Assembly (NCBI RefSeq): GCF_013388255.1
Contig: NZ_CP058215.1
Coordinates: 1,240,001 to 1,304,000 of the forward strand
Source of the DNA: Methanolobus zinderi
Lineage (GTDB): Archaea > Halobacteriota > Methanosarcinia > Methanosarcinales > Methanosarcinaceae
Direction: 5' to 3'
Length of the DNA: 64,000 nt
Each line of letters opens with the position of its first letter. Within the stretch, counting starts at the first letter, position 1. The translations under genes and the position numbers were made by a program. This document shows, piece after piece, positions 17,205-27,011 of the stretch. The notes under the pieces are model-generated. The model was not told the DNA's origin. It did no database searches and saw only the letters and a program-made list of their open reading frames with translations.

Positions 17205-17839
17205 TCATGGCAGGGGGGTTTGGAAGCAGGCTTGGCATGGGTGAGAAACCCGTAGTCGAACTTCTTGGTAAACCACTTATCTCATACGTGATCGACGCAC
17301 TTGAGAACACGGAAAGCATAGGAAAGATATATGTCGCGGTCTCGCCTGCAACACCAACAACCGGCAGTATCGTACAGAACCGCTACGATGGCAGGGTCGA
17401 GGTAATTGACACAATGGGAGGCAACTATGTGGCCGATATGGTCTATGCAGTAAAAGCAGCAAAGATAACCGAGCCTGTGATGATACTGATGTCCGATATA
17501 CCACTGCTGAATCCTGAGCTTATTGAGCAAATAATTGAGGAATATAATAACTGCGGGACACCTGCAATGTCTGTTTTCTCTCCTATATATGTATGTAAAG
17601 GACTCGGGATTAGGCCTGATACCGTCTTCAACTGGAAGGGTAAGCTCATTGTCCCTGCGGGCATCAACATACTCGATGGCAAGGATGTAGAGAATGAACA
17701 ACCGTATGTCAGCCTGATACGGGAAGACCTCGAACTTGCCCTGAACATAAATACCGTAGCAGAACTTCAAAAGTGCAAGGAGATGCTTTCGGAAATCAGC
17801 AATGAGTCAACTGCACAAAGTAAAGTGTCCTCAGACTAG
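17192..17839 (+). CDS. cobY: Adenosylcobinamide-phosphate guanylyltransferase (archaeal type)
   Basis: GTP:adenosylcobinamide-phosphate guanylyltransferase, the archaeal replacement for CobU; it supplies the CobS substrate. 215 residues with the nucleotidyltransferase motif MAGGFGSRLGMGEKP at the N-terminus and LMSDIPLLNPELI as the metal-binding aspartate motif. The TTG start is 7 bases after GGAGG and lies inside the end of cobS. It closes the compact cob operon; the last ~20 residues are a polar tail. Confidence 0.93.
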   Translation: MDAIIMAGGFGSRLGMGEKPVVELLGKPLISYVIDALENTESIGKIYVAVSPATPTTGSIVQNRYDGRVEVIDTMGGNYVADMVYAVKAAKITEPVMILMSDIPLLNPELIEQIIEEYNNCGTPAMSVFSPIYVCKGLGIRPDTVFNWKGKLIVPAGINILDGKDVENEQPYVSLIREDLELALNINTVAELQKCKEMLSEISNESTAQSKVSSD

Positions 17840-17869
17840 TTTCGGTTTAAAGTAAGCGAGGGTGATTGA

Positions 17870-18235
17870 ATAGATCATTATATTACCATAAATAAAAGAA
17901 ACTACTCGGTTGAGACCCTTAAACTGCTTACCGGCAGGACTATACTTAAAGAGTCTGTTAAAGGTCTGCCGGAGGAGCTACTTCTGTTATGTGAGGTAAT
18001 CGATAATCCTCATTTGCTGCCATTTTATATTGAAACTTTTTACAGAATGAAAATAACTGATGAGGAGGCATTCCGTTTTTCGCTTATCAGAGTTCAGATC
18101 GATTCGGACCTTCGGGTAAATGAGGACATACAGAAGCACCAGCAAAGGAAATATGTTGTCAGGACCATTGAGAAACTTCTTTACTCTGACCTCTTGCTTG
18201 AGGACATACATGAACTGATTCTGGAGAGTGAATGA
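17870..18235 (+). CDS. Small helical protein of unknown function; start codon unresolved
   Basis: A continuous frame of about 121 codons follows cobY. The part from TTG 18014 is unambiguous, but the frame upstream also reads like protein (YSVETLKLLTGRTIL, LPEELLLLCEVIDNPHLLPFYIE) back to a stop at 17867. No ATG, GTG or TTG occurs between that stop and 18014. A strong ribosome site GAGGGTGAT (17858-17866) is placed 3 bases before ATA at 17870. The TTG at 17866 is in another frame that stops after nine codons. So either a rare ATA start, a one-base frame error near 17885-17895, or a start at 18014. The product looks helical and soluble; I do not recognise it. Confidence 0.5.
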   Translation: MDHYITINKRNYSVETLKLLTGRTILKESVKGLPEELLLLCEVIDNPHLLPFYIETFYRMKITDEEAFRFSLIRVQIDSDLRVNEDIQKHQQRKYVVRTIEKLLYSDLLLEDIHELILESE

Positions 18236-18442
18236 AGACCTTTTGGTTTTGATACGTGAACCTGACAGTCTCAATATGAATTGAAGAAAAAAATCTAAGT
18301 CACTATTGAAACTGATTATTTTGGTAAGTATTTTTCTTAAGGATGATATTGCCACAAAGGTTTTACATCCTCAGGTTATAATTGTTTTAAATAATACAAA
18401 AAAACGATCTTTCAAATCCAATATCGTTTTTGATGTATTGCC

Positions 18443-19036
18443 ATGAAGATAGTTCCCGAAGACCTTGCTGAGAAAGTAACCCTTTTCCGGAAAAAACCTG
18501 TGAGGGTATTTGAGTTATTTATAGGAATTCTTTTTGTCAGGAACTGGATAAAGCTTGAAGATCATAAAATAGCAAACCTTAGTGATGAGCTTGCTGATGA
18601 TGTGTTGCAGATATATAAGGAAAATTTCACGGAGATCCATGAGGACAGATTCCTGAAGTATGCTCAGTATTTCAACAACATCTGTTATGTCTACAGGGAT
18701 GATGAAGCCGTTAAAGGATATTGTTTCTTTTTTGCAGAACCCGTATTCTCTTCCGGGGGGATGAAAAAGTTATGTACGGTTTACTCCATTGCCGTTGATG
18801 ACAGATACAGGAGACAGGGTGTTGCTGAGAGTTTGTTGCGTAAAGGTATCCGTGAGATGAAAATGAACGGTATTGACAGGATCATGCTCTATGTTGAGAT
18901 CAATAATCAATCGGCAATACGACTCTATATGAAACTGGGTTTCAGGACAATAGGTGAAGTAAGGGATATATGCTCTCCGGGAGACAGGTGTTACGAGATG
19001 GCACTGGACCTGAAAAGAACTATGCGTCTTCAATAA
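18443..19036 (+). CDS. GNAT family N-acetyltransferase
   Basis: A 197-residue acetyltransferase. The first ~45 residues are an extra segment before the domain; residues about 45-190 are the GNAT fold with acetyl-CoA motif A IAVDDRYRRQGVAESLL and the RimI-like motif B NNQSAIRLYMKLGF. Sequence around motif B resembles ribosomal-protein/N-terminal acetyltransferases (RimI), but the acceptor is not predictable. It stands alone, 207 bases after the cobY-associated gene. Confidence 0.85.
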   Translation: MKIVPEDLAEKVTLFRKKPVRVFELFIGILFVRNWIKLEDHKIANLSDELADDVLQIYKENFTEIHEDRFLKYAQYFNNICYVYRDDEAVKGYCFFFAEPVFSSGGMKKLCTVYSIAVDDRYRRQGVAESLLRKGIREMKMNGIDRIMLYVEINNQSAIRLYMKLGFRTIGEVRDICSPGDRCYEMALDLKRTMRLQ

Positions 19037-19208
19037 CGAGCAGGCAGCCTGCAGCCCTGAAGCAGCAAAACTTCTTCAAGTTAATTTTCGGTGTATTGAA
19101 ATCTGGTGAGCTATGAAATAATAATGACAGGCTCATTTTTGCTTGTATTGAAATTTTTAAAGCAAGGTAAAATTAAACGACATATAGTTTATATCTGTAA
19201 AAATTAAT

Positions 19209-19310
19209 ATGGTTACAATGCAGGTTGGTTTCATGTATTGGGTGGTGGACATCATCGGGCACCTCACAACGGTGCCCTTCACGTTCCCATTACAACTTTT
19301 TTCAGAATAA
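19209..19310 (+). other. Possible 33-codon ORF overlapping a 7-bp hairpin
   Basis: In the 296-base gap between the GNAT gene and pncB an ATG at 19209 opens a 33-residue frame, hydrophobic in the middle (MYWVVDIIGHL). A TATA-like GTTTATAT (19186-19193) lies upstream. Inside the frame is a perfect inverted repeat GGGCACC (19257-19263) / GGTGCCC (19271-19277) with a 7-base loop. It could be a tiny membrane peptide, a small RNA, or chance. Confidence 0.2.
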
Positions 19311-19332
19311 GCTGAAAGCAGGAATCTGTTTT

Positions 19333-20538
19333 TTATTCATCAAGTCCTTTTCTTCCGAATGTATAGTTCGCAACCCTGATCGCATCAGGATCACCGGTTT
19401 CCTTACCCTCGTCATCACTTAATTTTACAACAGGAATCCCGTTTACTGAATGCAGTTTAATTACCATGTTCAGTGGAGGACTTGTGCTGAAAAAATCAGG
19501 GTTGTTCGTAAGACTTGTACCAATCCCGAAACTACAGTTAATCTTTCCCTCACAGTATTCTTTTATTTTTATAGCATCCCTGGCGTGGAGTGAATCACTG
19601 AAAACAATTAGTTTCTTCATGGGGTCGATACCTGCTTTTGTATAATGTTCTATGACCCTGTCAGCAAAAGTAAAAGGGTCTCCGCTGTCATGCCGGACAC
19701 CATCATAGAGTTTGGATAACTTGAGGTTGAAATTATCGAAGAAAGGTCCGGAGCCGAATGTGTCCGAGAGTGCTATCCCCAGGTCACCTTTATAGATCTC
19801 AGCCCAGTTCTCAAGTGCGAAAAGATTTGCATTGCGCAAACCAATCAGCGCGGAAATTCCCATTATCCACTCATGTCCGATAGTACCAATGGCACGCAGG
19901 CCGTATTCTTTTGCAAAAAAGACGTTACTTGTTCCTGAAAAAGTTTCCAGTCCGGACAGTGAGGCAATTACTGTGTCATGCAGTTCAAAGCTCCTGCGCC
20001 TTCGGGTCCCGAATTCGGAAAAAGCACACTTTTCGGATTCCAGTTCACGGCCTATATCATCCATGAATGAAGCATATCCTTTGAGCAGGGAGTCACGGCC
20101 TGAACCGCTTTCTCTTTTATTCTTCCAGTCCGATTCAACGGTATCAAAGTAAAGCTCTGAGATGATGGCCATGAGCACGATCTCCCAGAGAATGCTGCTA
20201 TGCCACGGACCTTTTATTCTCAGGTCAAGATCCTTATCTTCGCTCAGGTTCACACTTACCTCAGACGGGTCAAAGCGATAATTTTTGAGATATTCAAGAT
20301 ACATGGGCTTAAAGAAAGGACAGGATCCTTTCAGCCAGGTATATTCATCATCCGTAAGAATGATCTTCGGAGTTTCCTCATTGATTATCCTTCTCAGTTC
20401 CCTGACAAAGTCCTCATTGAAACGCTGTGCTCCGCGATTGGTAAAACGATACTCTGCCACAACGTCGGGAAAAAGCTCCAGAACAGCCATCTGCATGGTG
20501 AACTTATAAAGGTCGTTGTCAAGAATTGAACGAATCAT
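19333..20538 (-). CDS. pncB: Nicotinate phosphoribosyltransferase
   Basis: Salvages nicotinate to nicotinate mononucleotide with PRPP and ATP in NAD synthesis. The 401-residue protein has the N-terminal [19 protein letters not shown], the middle [10 protein letters not shown] and [13 protein letters not shown], the phosphohistidine region GTIGHEW (H in the autophosphorylation position), [23 protein letters not shown] and the C-terminal [10 protein letters not shown]. The ATG follows AAGGAAGG. Complete by length and motifs. Confidence 0.95.
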   Translation of the reverse strand: MIRSILDNDLYKFTMQMAVLELFPDVVAEYRFTNRGAQRFNEDFVRELRRIINEETPKIILTDDEYTWLKGSCPFFKPMYLEYLKNYRFDPSEVSVNLSEDKDLDLRIKGPWHSSILWEIVLMAIISELYFDTVESDWKNKRESGSGRDSLLKGYASFMDDIGRELESEKCAFSEFGTRRRRSFELHDTVIASLSGLETFSGTSNVFFAKEYGLRAIGTIGHEWIMGISALIGLRNANLFALENWAEIYKGDLGIALSDTFGSGPFFDNFNLKLSKLYDGVRHDSGDPFTFADRVIEHYTKAGIDPMKKLIVFSDSLHARDAIKIKEYCEGKINCSFGIGTSLTNNPDFFSTSPPLNMVIKLHSVNGIPVVKLSDDEGKETGDPDAIRVANYTFGRKGLDE

Positions 20539-20696
20539 CTGGTCCTTCCTTTTTTATCCCGGTACACAGGATTAAATTGCGTCTATATGCGTACGGCCTT
20601 CCACTATTTACAATTTTGCTTAAGTTCATTCTACGGAGCCATGTCAGGGTGAAATGTCCCCTTGAAAATAACGACAAAAGCAGATTCAGATTGATA

Positions 20697-21530
20697 TTAT
20701 TCGCTAGTTCCCGTCTGTTCTGTTAAGTTCTTTCGGACCTTCAGATAACAGTTTTCCACAATATCCGTATTTCCTTTGAGTTCAACTACCTCAGCATTGA
20801 ACTTTCGGGCCAGTTCCTTGATTCTGGAATCGAAATCCTTTTCAAATTCCAGGCCTGTGTCAAGCCTGGCAACACGTCCTATTCTGAAAGAGTACCTGTA
20901 CTCGGATATTTTTTCGGCATCAGCAGGGATATCTTTCATATCTTTCCAGCTGGATGCCCAGAGGGGAGTAAAATAAAGGGTTGCAGTGTCATTATACCTT
21001 TCAAGTTCCTCTTCATATCTCCTGTTACCACCAAGCGCTATACTGATGCAATCATCAACATGTTCCCCGTTCTTGTCCTTCAGGACATAGAGAGGAACAG
21101 AAATGTCCTCTGAGTTACCTATATCCTTCAGGGCGTTTCCGCAAAGTCCGTAAAAAAGCAAGACCCCGTCCGAGAACTCTGACATAAGATTTATCTGCCC
21201 GGCTACGATCTCTCTGAGTTTGTTACTGTCCACATGGAGACCCAGGGGCATTATCTTTATGATGACTATCATCTCATCCTTATACTTTTTACCTAAAAGT
21301 GACATGAACTTTTTCTTAACAGGACCCGGCTCAGATGATGTTATGAAATCCCGTATCCTGTCTATGGGAGCCAGTGAGAAAGGCGTATCCTGTGATTTGA
21401 GTTTTCTTGCAAGGTCTATGGACTCCCTGTCGTCTATAAGAATTACCCTGGTATTTTCATTATATCTGGACAGAACATGTGTGATCTCGTCTTCAAGTAT
21501 CTTGCATCCTATTAGGCTGAGTACGGGCAT
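20697..21530 (-). CDS. DUF1638 family protein
   Basis: A 277-residue soluble protein of DUF1638, common in methanogens and anaerobes that use corrinoid methyltransferases. Supporting parts: LSLIGCKILEDEI at the N-terminus, LLFYGLCGNAL in the middle and the long DDCISIALGG loop. The two conserved cysteines (GCKI and GLCGN) could form a metal or substrate site. No function can be assigned from sequence; no methyltransferase is adjacent here. It has 158 bases to pncB, with no obvious shared operon. Confidence 0.8.
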   Translation of the reverse strand: MPVLSLIGCKILEDEITHVLSRYNENTRVILIDDRESIDLARKLKSQDTPFSLAPIDRIRDFITSSEPGPVKKKFMSLLGKKYKDEMIVIIKIMPLGLHVDSNKLREIVAGQINLMSEFSDGVLLFYGLCGNALKDIGNSEDISVPLYVLKDKNGEHVDDCISIALGGNRRYEEELERYNDTATLYFTPLWASSWKDMKDIPADAEKISEYRYSFRIGRVARLDTGLEFEKDFDSRIKELARKFNAEVVELKGNTDIVENCYLKVRKNLTEQTGTSE

Positions 21531-21662
21531 TTGCTTACTCCGGTTTCTTACTGCGATTCTATTTAAGTCAGGTTTGGATATGAATTTAGTGAAGTGTAAA
21601 GTTATATTAATATAGTTTAATGTTATTTTTCTGTATTATAAGCTCTAACAGAAGGCCTGGAA

Positions 21663-22508
21663 ATGAAAGAAAGACCTGCAGATTCACATAAAATGAACAC
21701 GGAAGCTTATCAGGATAGGAATAACTATCTTGATGAGCTGGCTGAGATCAAGGCCGAGATCTCATCATTGAACAGGGCGGTTTCAAGGGTTCTTGAACAC
21801 TCCGGTAATCAGCAAATGAACATGATGTTCTCGGATATTAAAAATGACCTATCAGGTCCGTTAATAAACTACATGATGCATGATGCCAGGAATACTTTGA
21901 ACAACAGTATGCCCGAGGACTGCGAGCAGAAGCAGGTATGTAAATCCGCTTTTGAGAAACTTTTCCAGGAAATGTCACTGCTCCTGCTGGACAGGAATAT
22001 GGACGAAGAAAAACTTCTTCAATTCCAGGAGCGTTTCGATGAACTCAAAGAGTTTGCGTCTACCGAGAATTGTGATTCCTGTACAACCCATGCATCTACC
22101 ATGTTCAACAAGCAACTGGGATTGCTTCGTACCATGAGCGGTTCTGTAGGCCAGAGATCTGAAACCGGAGATGCCACAAGTATAGTAGATCTTCCTGATG
22201 ATGTGGTGAGCAGCATATGCGAGCCCCTTGCAAACAAACAGAGACTCCTTATACTAAAATCACTGAGTACGGAGACCCGGAGTTTTTCCGAGCTTTCAAA
22301 GATCACAGGCCTTCGGGGAGGAAATCTTCTCTTCCATCTGCAGAAACTGCTGGACACGGATATGATCCTTCAAAGGACAGAGCGTGGTGACTACCTGTTA
22401 ACAAATAAAGGCTACAGGATATTGCAGGGGATCGCAGACCTGTATGAGGCAACAGAAAAAGTAAGCGGGGAACAAATCTTACTTGAAAGTGATCAGGTCA
22501 TCGGTTGA
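21663..22508 (+). CDS. Winged-helix regulator with N-terminal coiled coil and CxxC
   Basis: A 281-residue regulator. Residues 15-60 are a predicted coiled coil, residues about 60-160 are helical and contain cysteines C88 and C94 and a CDSC pair near residue 140, and residues about 180-260 are an ArsR-like winged helix (ANKQRLLILKSL, GGNLLFHLQKL, wing TERGDYLLTNKG). The cysteines may sense redox state or metal. Its 3' end overlaps the convergent gene at 22479 by 30 bases. Confidence 0.8.
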   Translation: MKERPADSHKMNTEAYQDRNNYLDELAEIKAEISSLNRAVSRVLEHSGNQQMNMMFSDIKNDLSGPLINYMMHDARNTLNNSMPEDCEQKQVCKSAFEKLFQEMSLLLLDRNMDEEKLLQFQERFDELKEFASTENCDSCTTHASTMFNKQLGLLRTMSGSVGQRSETGDATSIVDLPDDVVSSICEPLANKQRLLILKSLSTETRSFSELSKITGLRGGNLLFHLQKLLDTDMILQRTERGDYLLTNKGYRILQGIADLYEATEKVSGEQILLESDQVIG

Positions 22509-22847
22509 GCATTCCTGGCCTGCCATGTAGATTCCCATGATCTCCTCGGCGGTTTTCGTATCAAGTCTTTCTTCTATGAAGTTGAGGAAAATCTCCATAG
22601 AATGAGGCTGCACACATCCCAGACTTTCCTCTCCGCTTTTGATCAGTGAGAGCAGGTAAAGGAGTTCTTCATCGTCAAGAACAGCTATGCGCTTTGTAAA
22701 GTCTTCCGCATCAGTTGCGAAATGGTTTGACAGAGGAGGAAGTATGGATTTGTATGGTGCCCTGGATCCTGCACATTCAAGGCCTGCACATTCAGGTGCA
22801 AGCTTTTTCAGAATTTCTATATCTTTTGAGGATAGTTCACGTGCCAA
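22479..22847 (-). CDS. Hypothetical helical protein, convergent with the HTH gene
   Basis: A 122-residue acidic, mostly helical protein with four cysteines, two of them close together near the N-terminus (APECAGLECAG). The TTG start has GGTGAT three bases before it, the ribosome site pattern common in this window, which supports a real gene. I do not recognise the family. The last 30 bases overlap the end of the opposite-strand regulator, so convergent transcripts would form antisense pairs there. Confidence 0.65.
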   Translation of the reverse strand: MARELSSKDIEILKKLAPECAGLECAGSRAPYKSILPPLSNHFATDAEDFTKRIAVLDDEELLYLLSLIKSGEESLGCVQPHSMEIFLNFIEERLDTKTAEEIMGIYMAGQECSTDDLITFK

Positions 22848-22948
22848 ATTATCACCGTTTGCAGATATGAATGGTTTCAGGACAGATATACTTCAAACCA
22901 CATGTACTTATCCGTGAAAAAGTAAAATAAAAAAGTGTAGTCCCGGGT

Positions 22949-23812
22949 TCACATGACGGGCCTTGTCCGGACATGCTGGAGATCGATATTGGACTCCAGT
23001 ATCTCTGAGCATATGGACATCTCTTTTAGCTCTGATATTGCGGTTTCGAGTTTTAATGTGGTTTCCAGGAGCTCGTCTTCAAGTCCCTTGATATAATCAG
23101 CTTGCTGCTCTATCCTGGCATCAAGTTTTTTGATCTCAAGGTTCTGCCTGTGAATAGTGACATGTTTTCCGATCTCATTCTCAGTCTTTTGCTCGAGCCC
23201 ATTAAGTTCGTCTTTGCGTGACTCGAGCTCATTCTCCCTGGACCTGATTATCTCATTCTGGTGTTCCAGATATTTGCGCTTGCGCTCAACCTTTTCGCTT
23301 TCCACATCGATATCCATTTCCTGGGATACGATGTCTGCTTTCTGGGAAGCTATCAAAGCGGATTTCTTGTCGAGCCTTTCCTTGATCCGGCTTAAGCGCT
23401 TCTCTTTTCTGCGTGTACTTAGTTCCTCTTCTAACTGGGCTCTCTGAATCCTGTAGTTTTCACATTTACGTTCTTCCAGAGATTCCAGGTTAAGCTTATA
23501 CCTGTCCATCCGGGAACCAAGATCTTTCTCTTTTTTAGAGAAATCCTCCCTCTTTTTCTCATACTCCTTTTTTGCCAGCTTGAGTTCGTCATTCTTGATG
23601 ACAAGTTCTTCGTATTCCATGGAGATGAGCTTCTTTGCTTCCCGAATCCTCTCGTATTCTTCGATAAGCAATGATTCCTCTTTCTTGATCTCCTCTTTTC
23701 CGATAGCGATCTCTGCCCTTTTCTTTTCTACCTCATCAAGCTGACGGAAATAGGTATTCTTTATATCCTCCAGGGCCTGGAGTTGATTTTGATAATAGAG
23801 TTGTTCACTCAT
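22949..23812 (-). CDS. Long coiled-coil protein
   Basis: A 287-residue protein that is nearly all heptad-repeat coiled coil from residue 5 to 265, rich in E, K, R and L, with no signal peptide or membrane segment. Such proteins serve as scaffolds or filaments; nothing here shows which. It is a single gene with its own upstream region of 190 bases holding a repeated octamer (see 23918-23961). Confidence 0.75.
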   Translation of the reverse strand: MSEQLYYQNQLQALEDIKNTYFRQLDEVEKKRAEIAIGKEEIKKEESLLIEEYERIREAKKLISMEYEELVIKNDELKLAKKEYEKKREDFSKKEKDLGSRMDRYKLNLESLEERKCENYRIQRAQLEEELSTRRKEKRLSRIKERLDKKSALIASQKADIVSQEMDIDVESEKVERKRKYLEHQNEIIRSRENELESRKDELNGLEQKTENEIGKHVTIHRQNLEIKKLDARIEQQADYIKGLEDELLETTLKLETAISELKEMSICSEILESNIDLQHVRTRPVM

Positions 23813-23917
23813 ACTGACATCGCCACACTTTAACTGATACTTCCATGGTTTGACTCTGAACTTTATACATATCTTCCGTTGTGACTGAACGTTTGTCGAT
23901 ACGGCGGATTATTCTTG

Positions 23918-23961
23918 TATATGAATTACATTTTCATGTATATGTATAAGAGATTCATGTA
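23918..23961. promoter_or_regulatory. Cluster of TTCATGTA octamers upstream of the coiled-coil gene
   Basis: TATATGAA (23918-23925), TTCATGTA (23933-23940) and TTCATGTA (23954-23961): two direct copies and one inverted near-copy within 44 bases. They lie 106-149 bases before the start of the minus-strand coiled-coil gene, next to a TATA-like CTTATACATATAC. Looks like an operator. Confidence 0.4.
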
Positions 23962-24003
23962 CATAGAATCAACAATCTATGGACGCAGTTTGTGTCAGGA
24001 AGC

Positions 24004-26484
24004 TTACAGGACCCCTTCAAAGTAGTGACCTTTTGTGAGAACCTCATTTTTCCTCTTAATGGTTTTAGGCCTCTTGCCATGGATTACATTCCTGTAGGCC
24101 AGTATGGTATCCCTTATATAATTTTGATTGTTCAGGGAAAGGTCAAGACGCAGAATGTCTACACCGCTCTCACGCAGAGCTTCCAAATCTTCAAGCATAC
24201 TGAGGACCCTGGAATGATAGATGAGTGTACGCGTACCCTGTCTTTTAACAGGGAAACTTTCTTCTCTGCGGTCGACAAGTTTCACATCACTGTCCTTTTT
24301 CAGCATGGACCTGTCAGCCAGAGGTTTGAGCAGGTCGTTCTCTGTTATGAGCAATAGTTCACGGCCATGTACAAGCAGCTCGATATGGCATTTGACTCCT
24401 TCTCCGGCCAGCGCATCGGACACATCCTTTATTTCATCCAGGTTCAGCTCGCTCGAGAGTGTCACAACCGATGCACCTTCTGTGTGGTAGAATCCTGCGG
24501 ACAGGGAATTGAAGATATTCAGTTCTTTCTGGGCCCCAAAATCAATACCCATCTCAGAAGCAATTTTCACCGTACCCGGGTTTGAACATGCCAGACCAAA
24601 ACCTGCACTGTGAACATCTTCCATGGTCTGTTTAACATTTGCAAGCTCATGATCGAATGTCACCTGAGGAGTCATAACTATGATCTGTGTGCCTTTTTTC
24701 TGCAGATGCTGTATCACATTTTTGTTTTCAGGCTCCATCAGGCGGTCAGCCTCATCCGCAGGCAGGTATATGATATCCGCTCCTGCTTTTGCGGCGATAA
24801 AAAGGCCGTCAATATCGCTGACCTCTACACTCAGAAGCATATTGTCCTCAGGGGCGGCTTTCCTGTCAGAATGGGTTTTTATGATTTCTTCAAGCAGAGG
24901 ATTCTTCTGATCTCGTTTGTAGAGTTCCCTTATTCTATTCTCCAGCAGTGAGATTGCTTCACGCCTGGCAGCGGTTATAACACCAATTGGGATGAATATA
25001 TTCTCGTCAGCCTCAATATTGATATTGTCGGCATAGTAGGATGTATCCCCCAGCTTTTCGACCACTTCAGATATCTTTTCCGGGGTCGTGGGTGAACTCT
25101 TTGCATCCTGAATTATATATTCGTCAGTAAACTCTGCATCCGCCCTGCTTTCGTTTACTTCTATCCTGAGAGCTTCTCCTTTCCTGACTGTGACCACGAT
25201 GTTCACAGGAACTCTACGGAGATCCTTTTTTTGCAGGGAGTCTATCAATTGCCTGTCAGTTGAGAGGAATACTTCATCATTGGGTCTGACTGCTTTTCCT
25301 GTTTTGGGGCTTATCCAGAGAACAACTTCGTCTCCTTTTGAAGCCCTTTCAACTTTTTTCCCGTCCTTGAGGATGGCATCAACCCGGCTTCCAAGCATCC
25401 GCATTCTGGTAAGGATCGAGATTCCGTCTTTTGAACTTATATCCTGATTCAGTTTGAGTTGCAGGTCAGCATGATGCTTAGAACGCGATATTTTCCTGAC
25501 CTTCCCGAGGAAAAGTCCATAGCTTGAACTGTATTTCTGGTGTGTGACATCACTTTCACCTGAAACAAAACCTTTTGTAAAGCCTCTGTAGAAAAGTTTG
25601 GCAAGCTCTGCTTCATATTGTTGGATCTCTTCTTTGTTGAGTTTATTGCCTGCACATATTTTCTCGACAGCTTTTTTGTAGATCGTTGAGCTGGCTGTCA
25701 CATATTCGGGTTTTTTCATCCTTCCTTCTATTTTCAGGCTCTTAACACCGGCCTTGACTATGCTGTCAAGCTCAGGAAGTGTACAGAGTTCGGCGCAACT
25801 GATTGGATATTCTCCGATAAGTTTCCCGCTAACCTCTTTACCGTCAATTGTCAGTTTATAGGGCCTGCGACATGGCTGGGTGCAGGCACCCCTGTTTGCA
25901 CTGCGGTTGCCCAGGAAACTGCTGAACAGACATCTGCCGGAATACGAATAACACAAAGCACCATGAACAAAGAGTTCGATATCAATGTTACTGTTTTTTA
26001 CGATGTTCTTTACCTGACCGGAGTTAAGTTCCCTGGAAAGTATAACCCTTGAAGCGCCGGCCTTTTCGATCAGGTCGACACCTTCTTTGTTATGGATGGT
26101 CATCTGTGTACTTGCGTGAAGCGGGAGGTCAGGATATATTTCACTCAGCAGCTTCATAAGCCCGATGTCTTCCAGGATGAGGGCATCGACACCATATGCA
26201 TAGGCTCTGTCGATTATGTTCAGTACATCCTGCAGTTCCTTCTGTTTAACAGGGATATTCAAGGCAAGGAATACCCTGACATCCAGTGAGTGTGCAAGGT
26301 CTATGGCTTTTTCAAGCTCTTCAAGACTGAAGTTCTCGGCTCCCTGTCTTGCATTAAAATCCGAGACTCCAAGGTAGACAGCATCAGCTTCTCCTTTTAA
26401 GGCACCAAGCAAAGCCTGCATGTCGCCGGCAGGTGCAAGTATCTCAGGAGGATGGCAGATATTATGGTTATTTTGATTATGCAT
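24004..26484 (-). CDS. U32 family peptidase / RlhA-like protein with DUF3656 region
   Basis: An 826-residue protein. The N-terminal half is a U32 domain (PEILAPAGDMQALLGAL, ASTQMTIHN) with the U32 signature ELFVHGALCYSYSGRCLFS, followed by cysteines in CTQPC and CAELC that in related RlhA/TrhP proteins bind an Fe-S cluster used in RNA hydroxylation. The middle is a DUF3656-type beta region; the C-terminal ~270 residues form a second, degenerate U32-like half (ELLVHGRELLLIT without the cysteines). Old annotation as collagenase is not supported by function in this family; an RNA-modifying role is inferred. Length is typical for archaeal members. Confidence 0.85.
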   Translation of the reverse strand: MHNQNNHNICHPPEILAPAGDMQALLGALKGEADAVYLGVSDFNARQGAENFSLEELEKAIDLAHSLDVRVFLALNIPVKQKELQDVLNIIDRAYAYGVDALILEDIGLMKLLSEIYPDLPLHASTQMTIHNKEGVDLIEKAGASRVILSRELNSGQVKNIVKNSNIDIELFVHGALCYSYSGRCLFSSFLGNRSANRGACTQPCRRPYKLTIDGKEVSGKLIGEYPISCAELCTLPELDSIVKAGVKSLKIEGRMKKPEYVTASSTIYKKAVEKICAGNKLNKEEIQQYEAELAKLFYRGFTKGFVSGESDVTHQKYSSSYGLFLGKVRKISRSKHHADLQLKLNQDISSKDGISILTRMRMLGSRVDAILKDGKKVERASKGDEVVLWISPKTGKAVRPNDEVFLSTDRQLIDSLQKKDLRRVPVNIVVTVRKGEALRIEVNESRADAEFTDEYIIQDAKSSPTTPEKISEVVEKLGDTSYYADNINIEADENIFIPIGVITAARREAISLLENRIRELYKRDQKNPLLEEIIKTHSDRKAAPEDNMLLSVEVSDIDGLFIAAKAGADIIYLPADEADRLMEPENKNVIQHLQKKGTQIIVMTPQVTFDHELANVKQTMEDVHSAGFGLACSNPGTVKIASEMGIDFGAQKELNIFNSLSAGFYHTEGASVVTLSSELNLDEIKDVSDALAGEGVKCHIELLVHGRELLLITENDLLKPLADRSMLKKDSDVKLVDRREESFPVKRQGTRTLIYHSRVLSMLEDLEALRESGVDILRLDLSLNNQNYIRDTILAYRNVIHGKRPKTIKRKNEVLTKGHYFEGVL

Positions 26485-26623
26485 TTTCCAACTCTCAAAG
26501 GTGGCTGTTATATGAATTTTTTATGTTAATGGTTCTCTATAATTTTCGGTAATAATAAATAGATAGGCATTTAACACTATTATTGGGTAATGTGCGGAAT
26601 CCGTTATTTATAGTGGTGGTCAT

Positions 26624-26815
26624 GTGAAAATTACAAAGGTCAGTTTACAATTATTGGGCTTTCTGTTGTTCTCATTATCATATCTTCCTCTTATAAACCT
26701 GTATTATATGTACTCAGGCTCCGATAGAGTGGTTTTTGTACCCGGGACATTGTTGTTCGGACTTGTTGGTTACTGGTTGGGCGGTTATCTCTATACTCAT
26801 TATTTTGAATCCTGA
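26624..26815 (+). CDS. Small two-helix membrane protein
   Basis: 63 residues with two hydrophobic stretches (residues about 7-29 and 37-58) and short polar ends. The start is GTG preceded by GGTGGTCAT, a good ribosome site, which is the main reason to accept it. No family recognised and no neighbour gives a hint. Confidence 0.5.
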   Translation: MKITKVSLQLLGFLLFSLSYLPLINLYYMYSGSDRVVFVPGTLLFGLVGYWLGGYLYTHYFES

Positions 26816-27011
26816 AATAAGTGGGATGTGTGGTTCTGAGTGCTAATCATTAGGTATGTTATCTAATATAATAAGTTGTGTTATTATTTGCGTATGACTT
26901 ATATACTTCAAGTTACTATATGTATTCTTGTTCATGCAAATTAAACAATTATACTTGATTTTACTCCAGAAGCACGCTCATAAGATGGTTAAAAACGAAT
27001 ATTATTTACAA

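Noticed and set aside
19225-19422. 65-residue plus-strand frame before pncB
   Set aside because: Its second half is antisense to the end of pncB and it has no domain; the shorter ORF at 19209 is slightly better placed.
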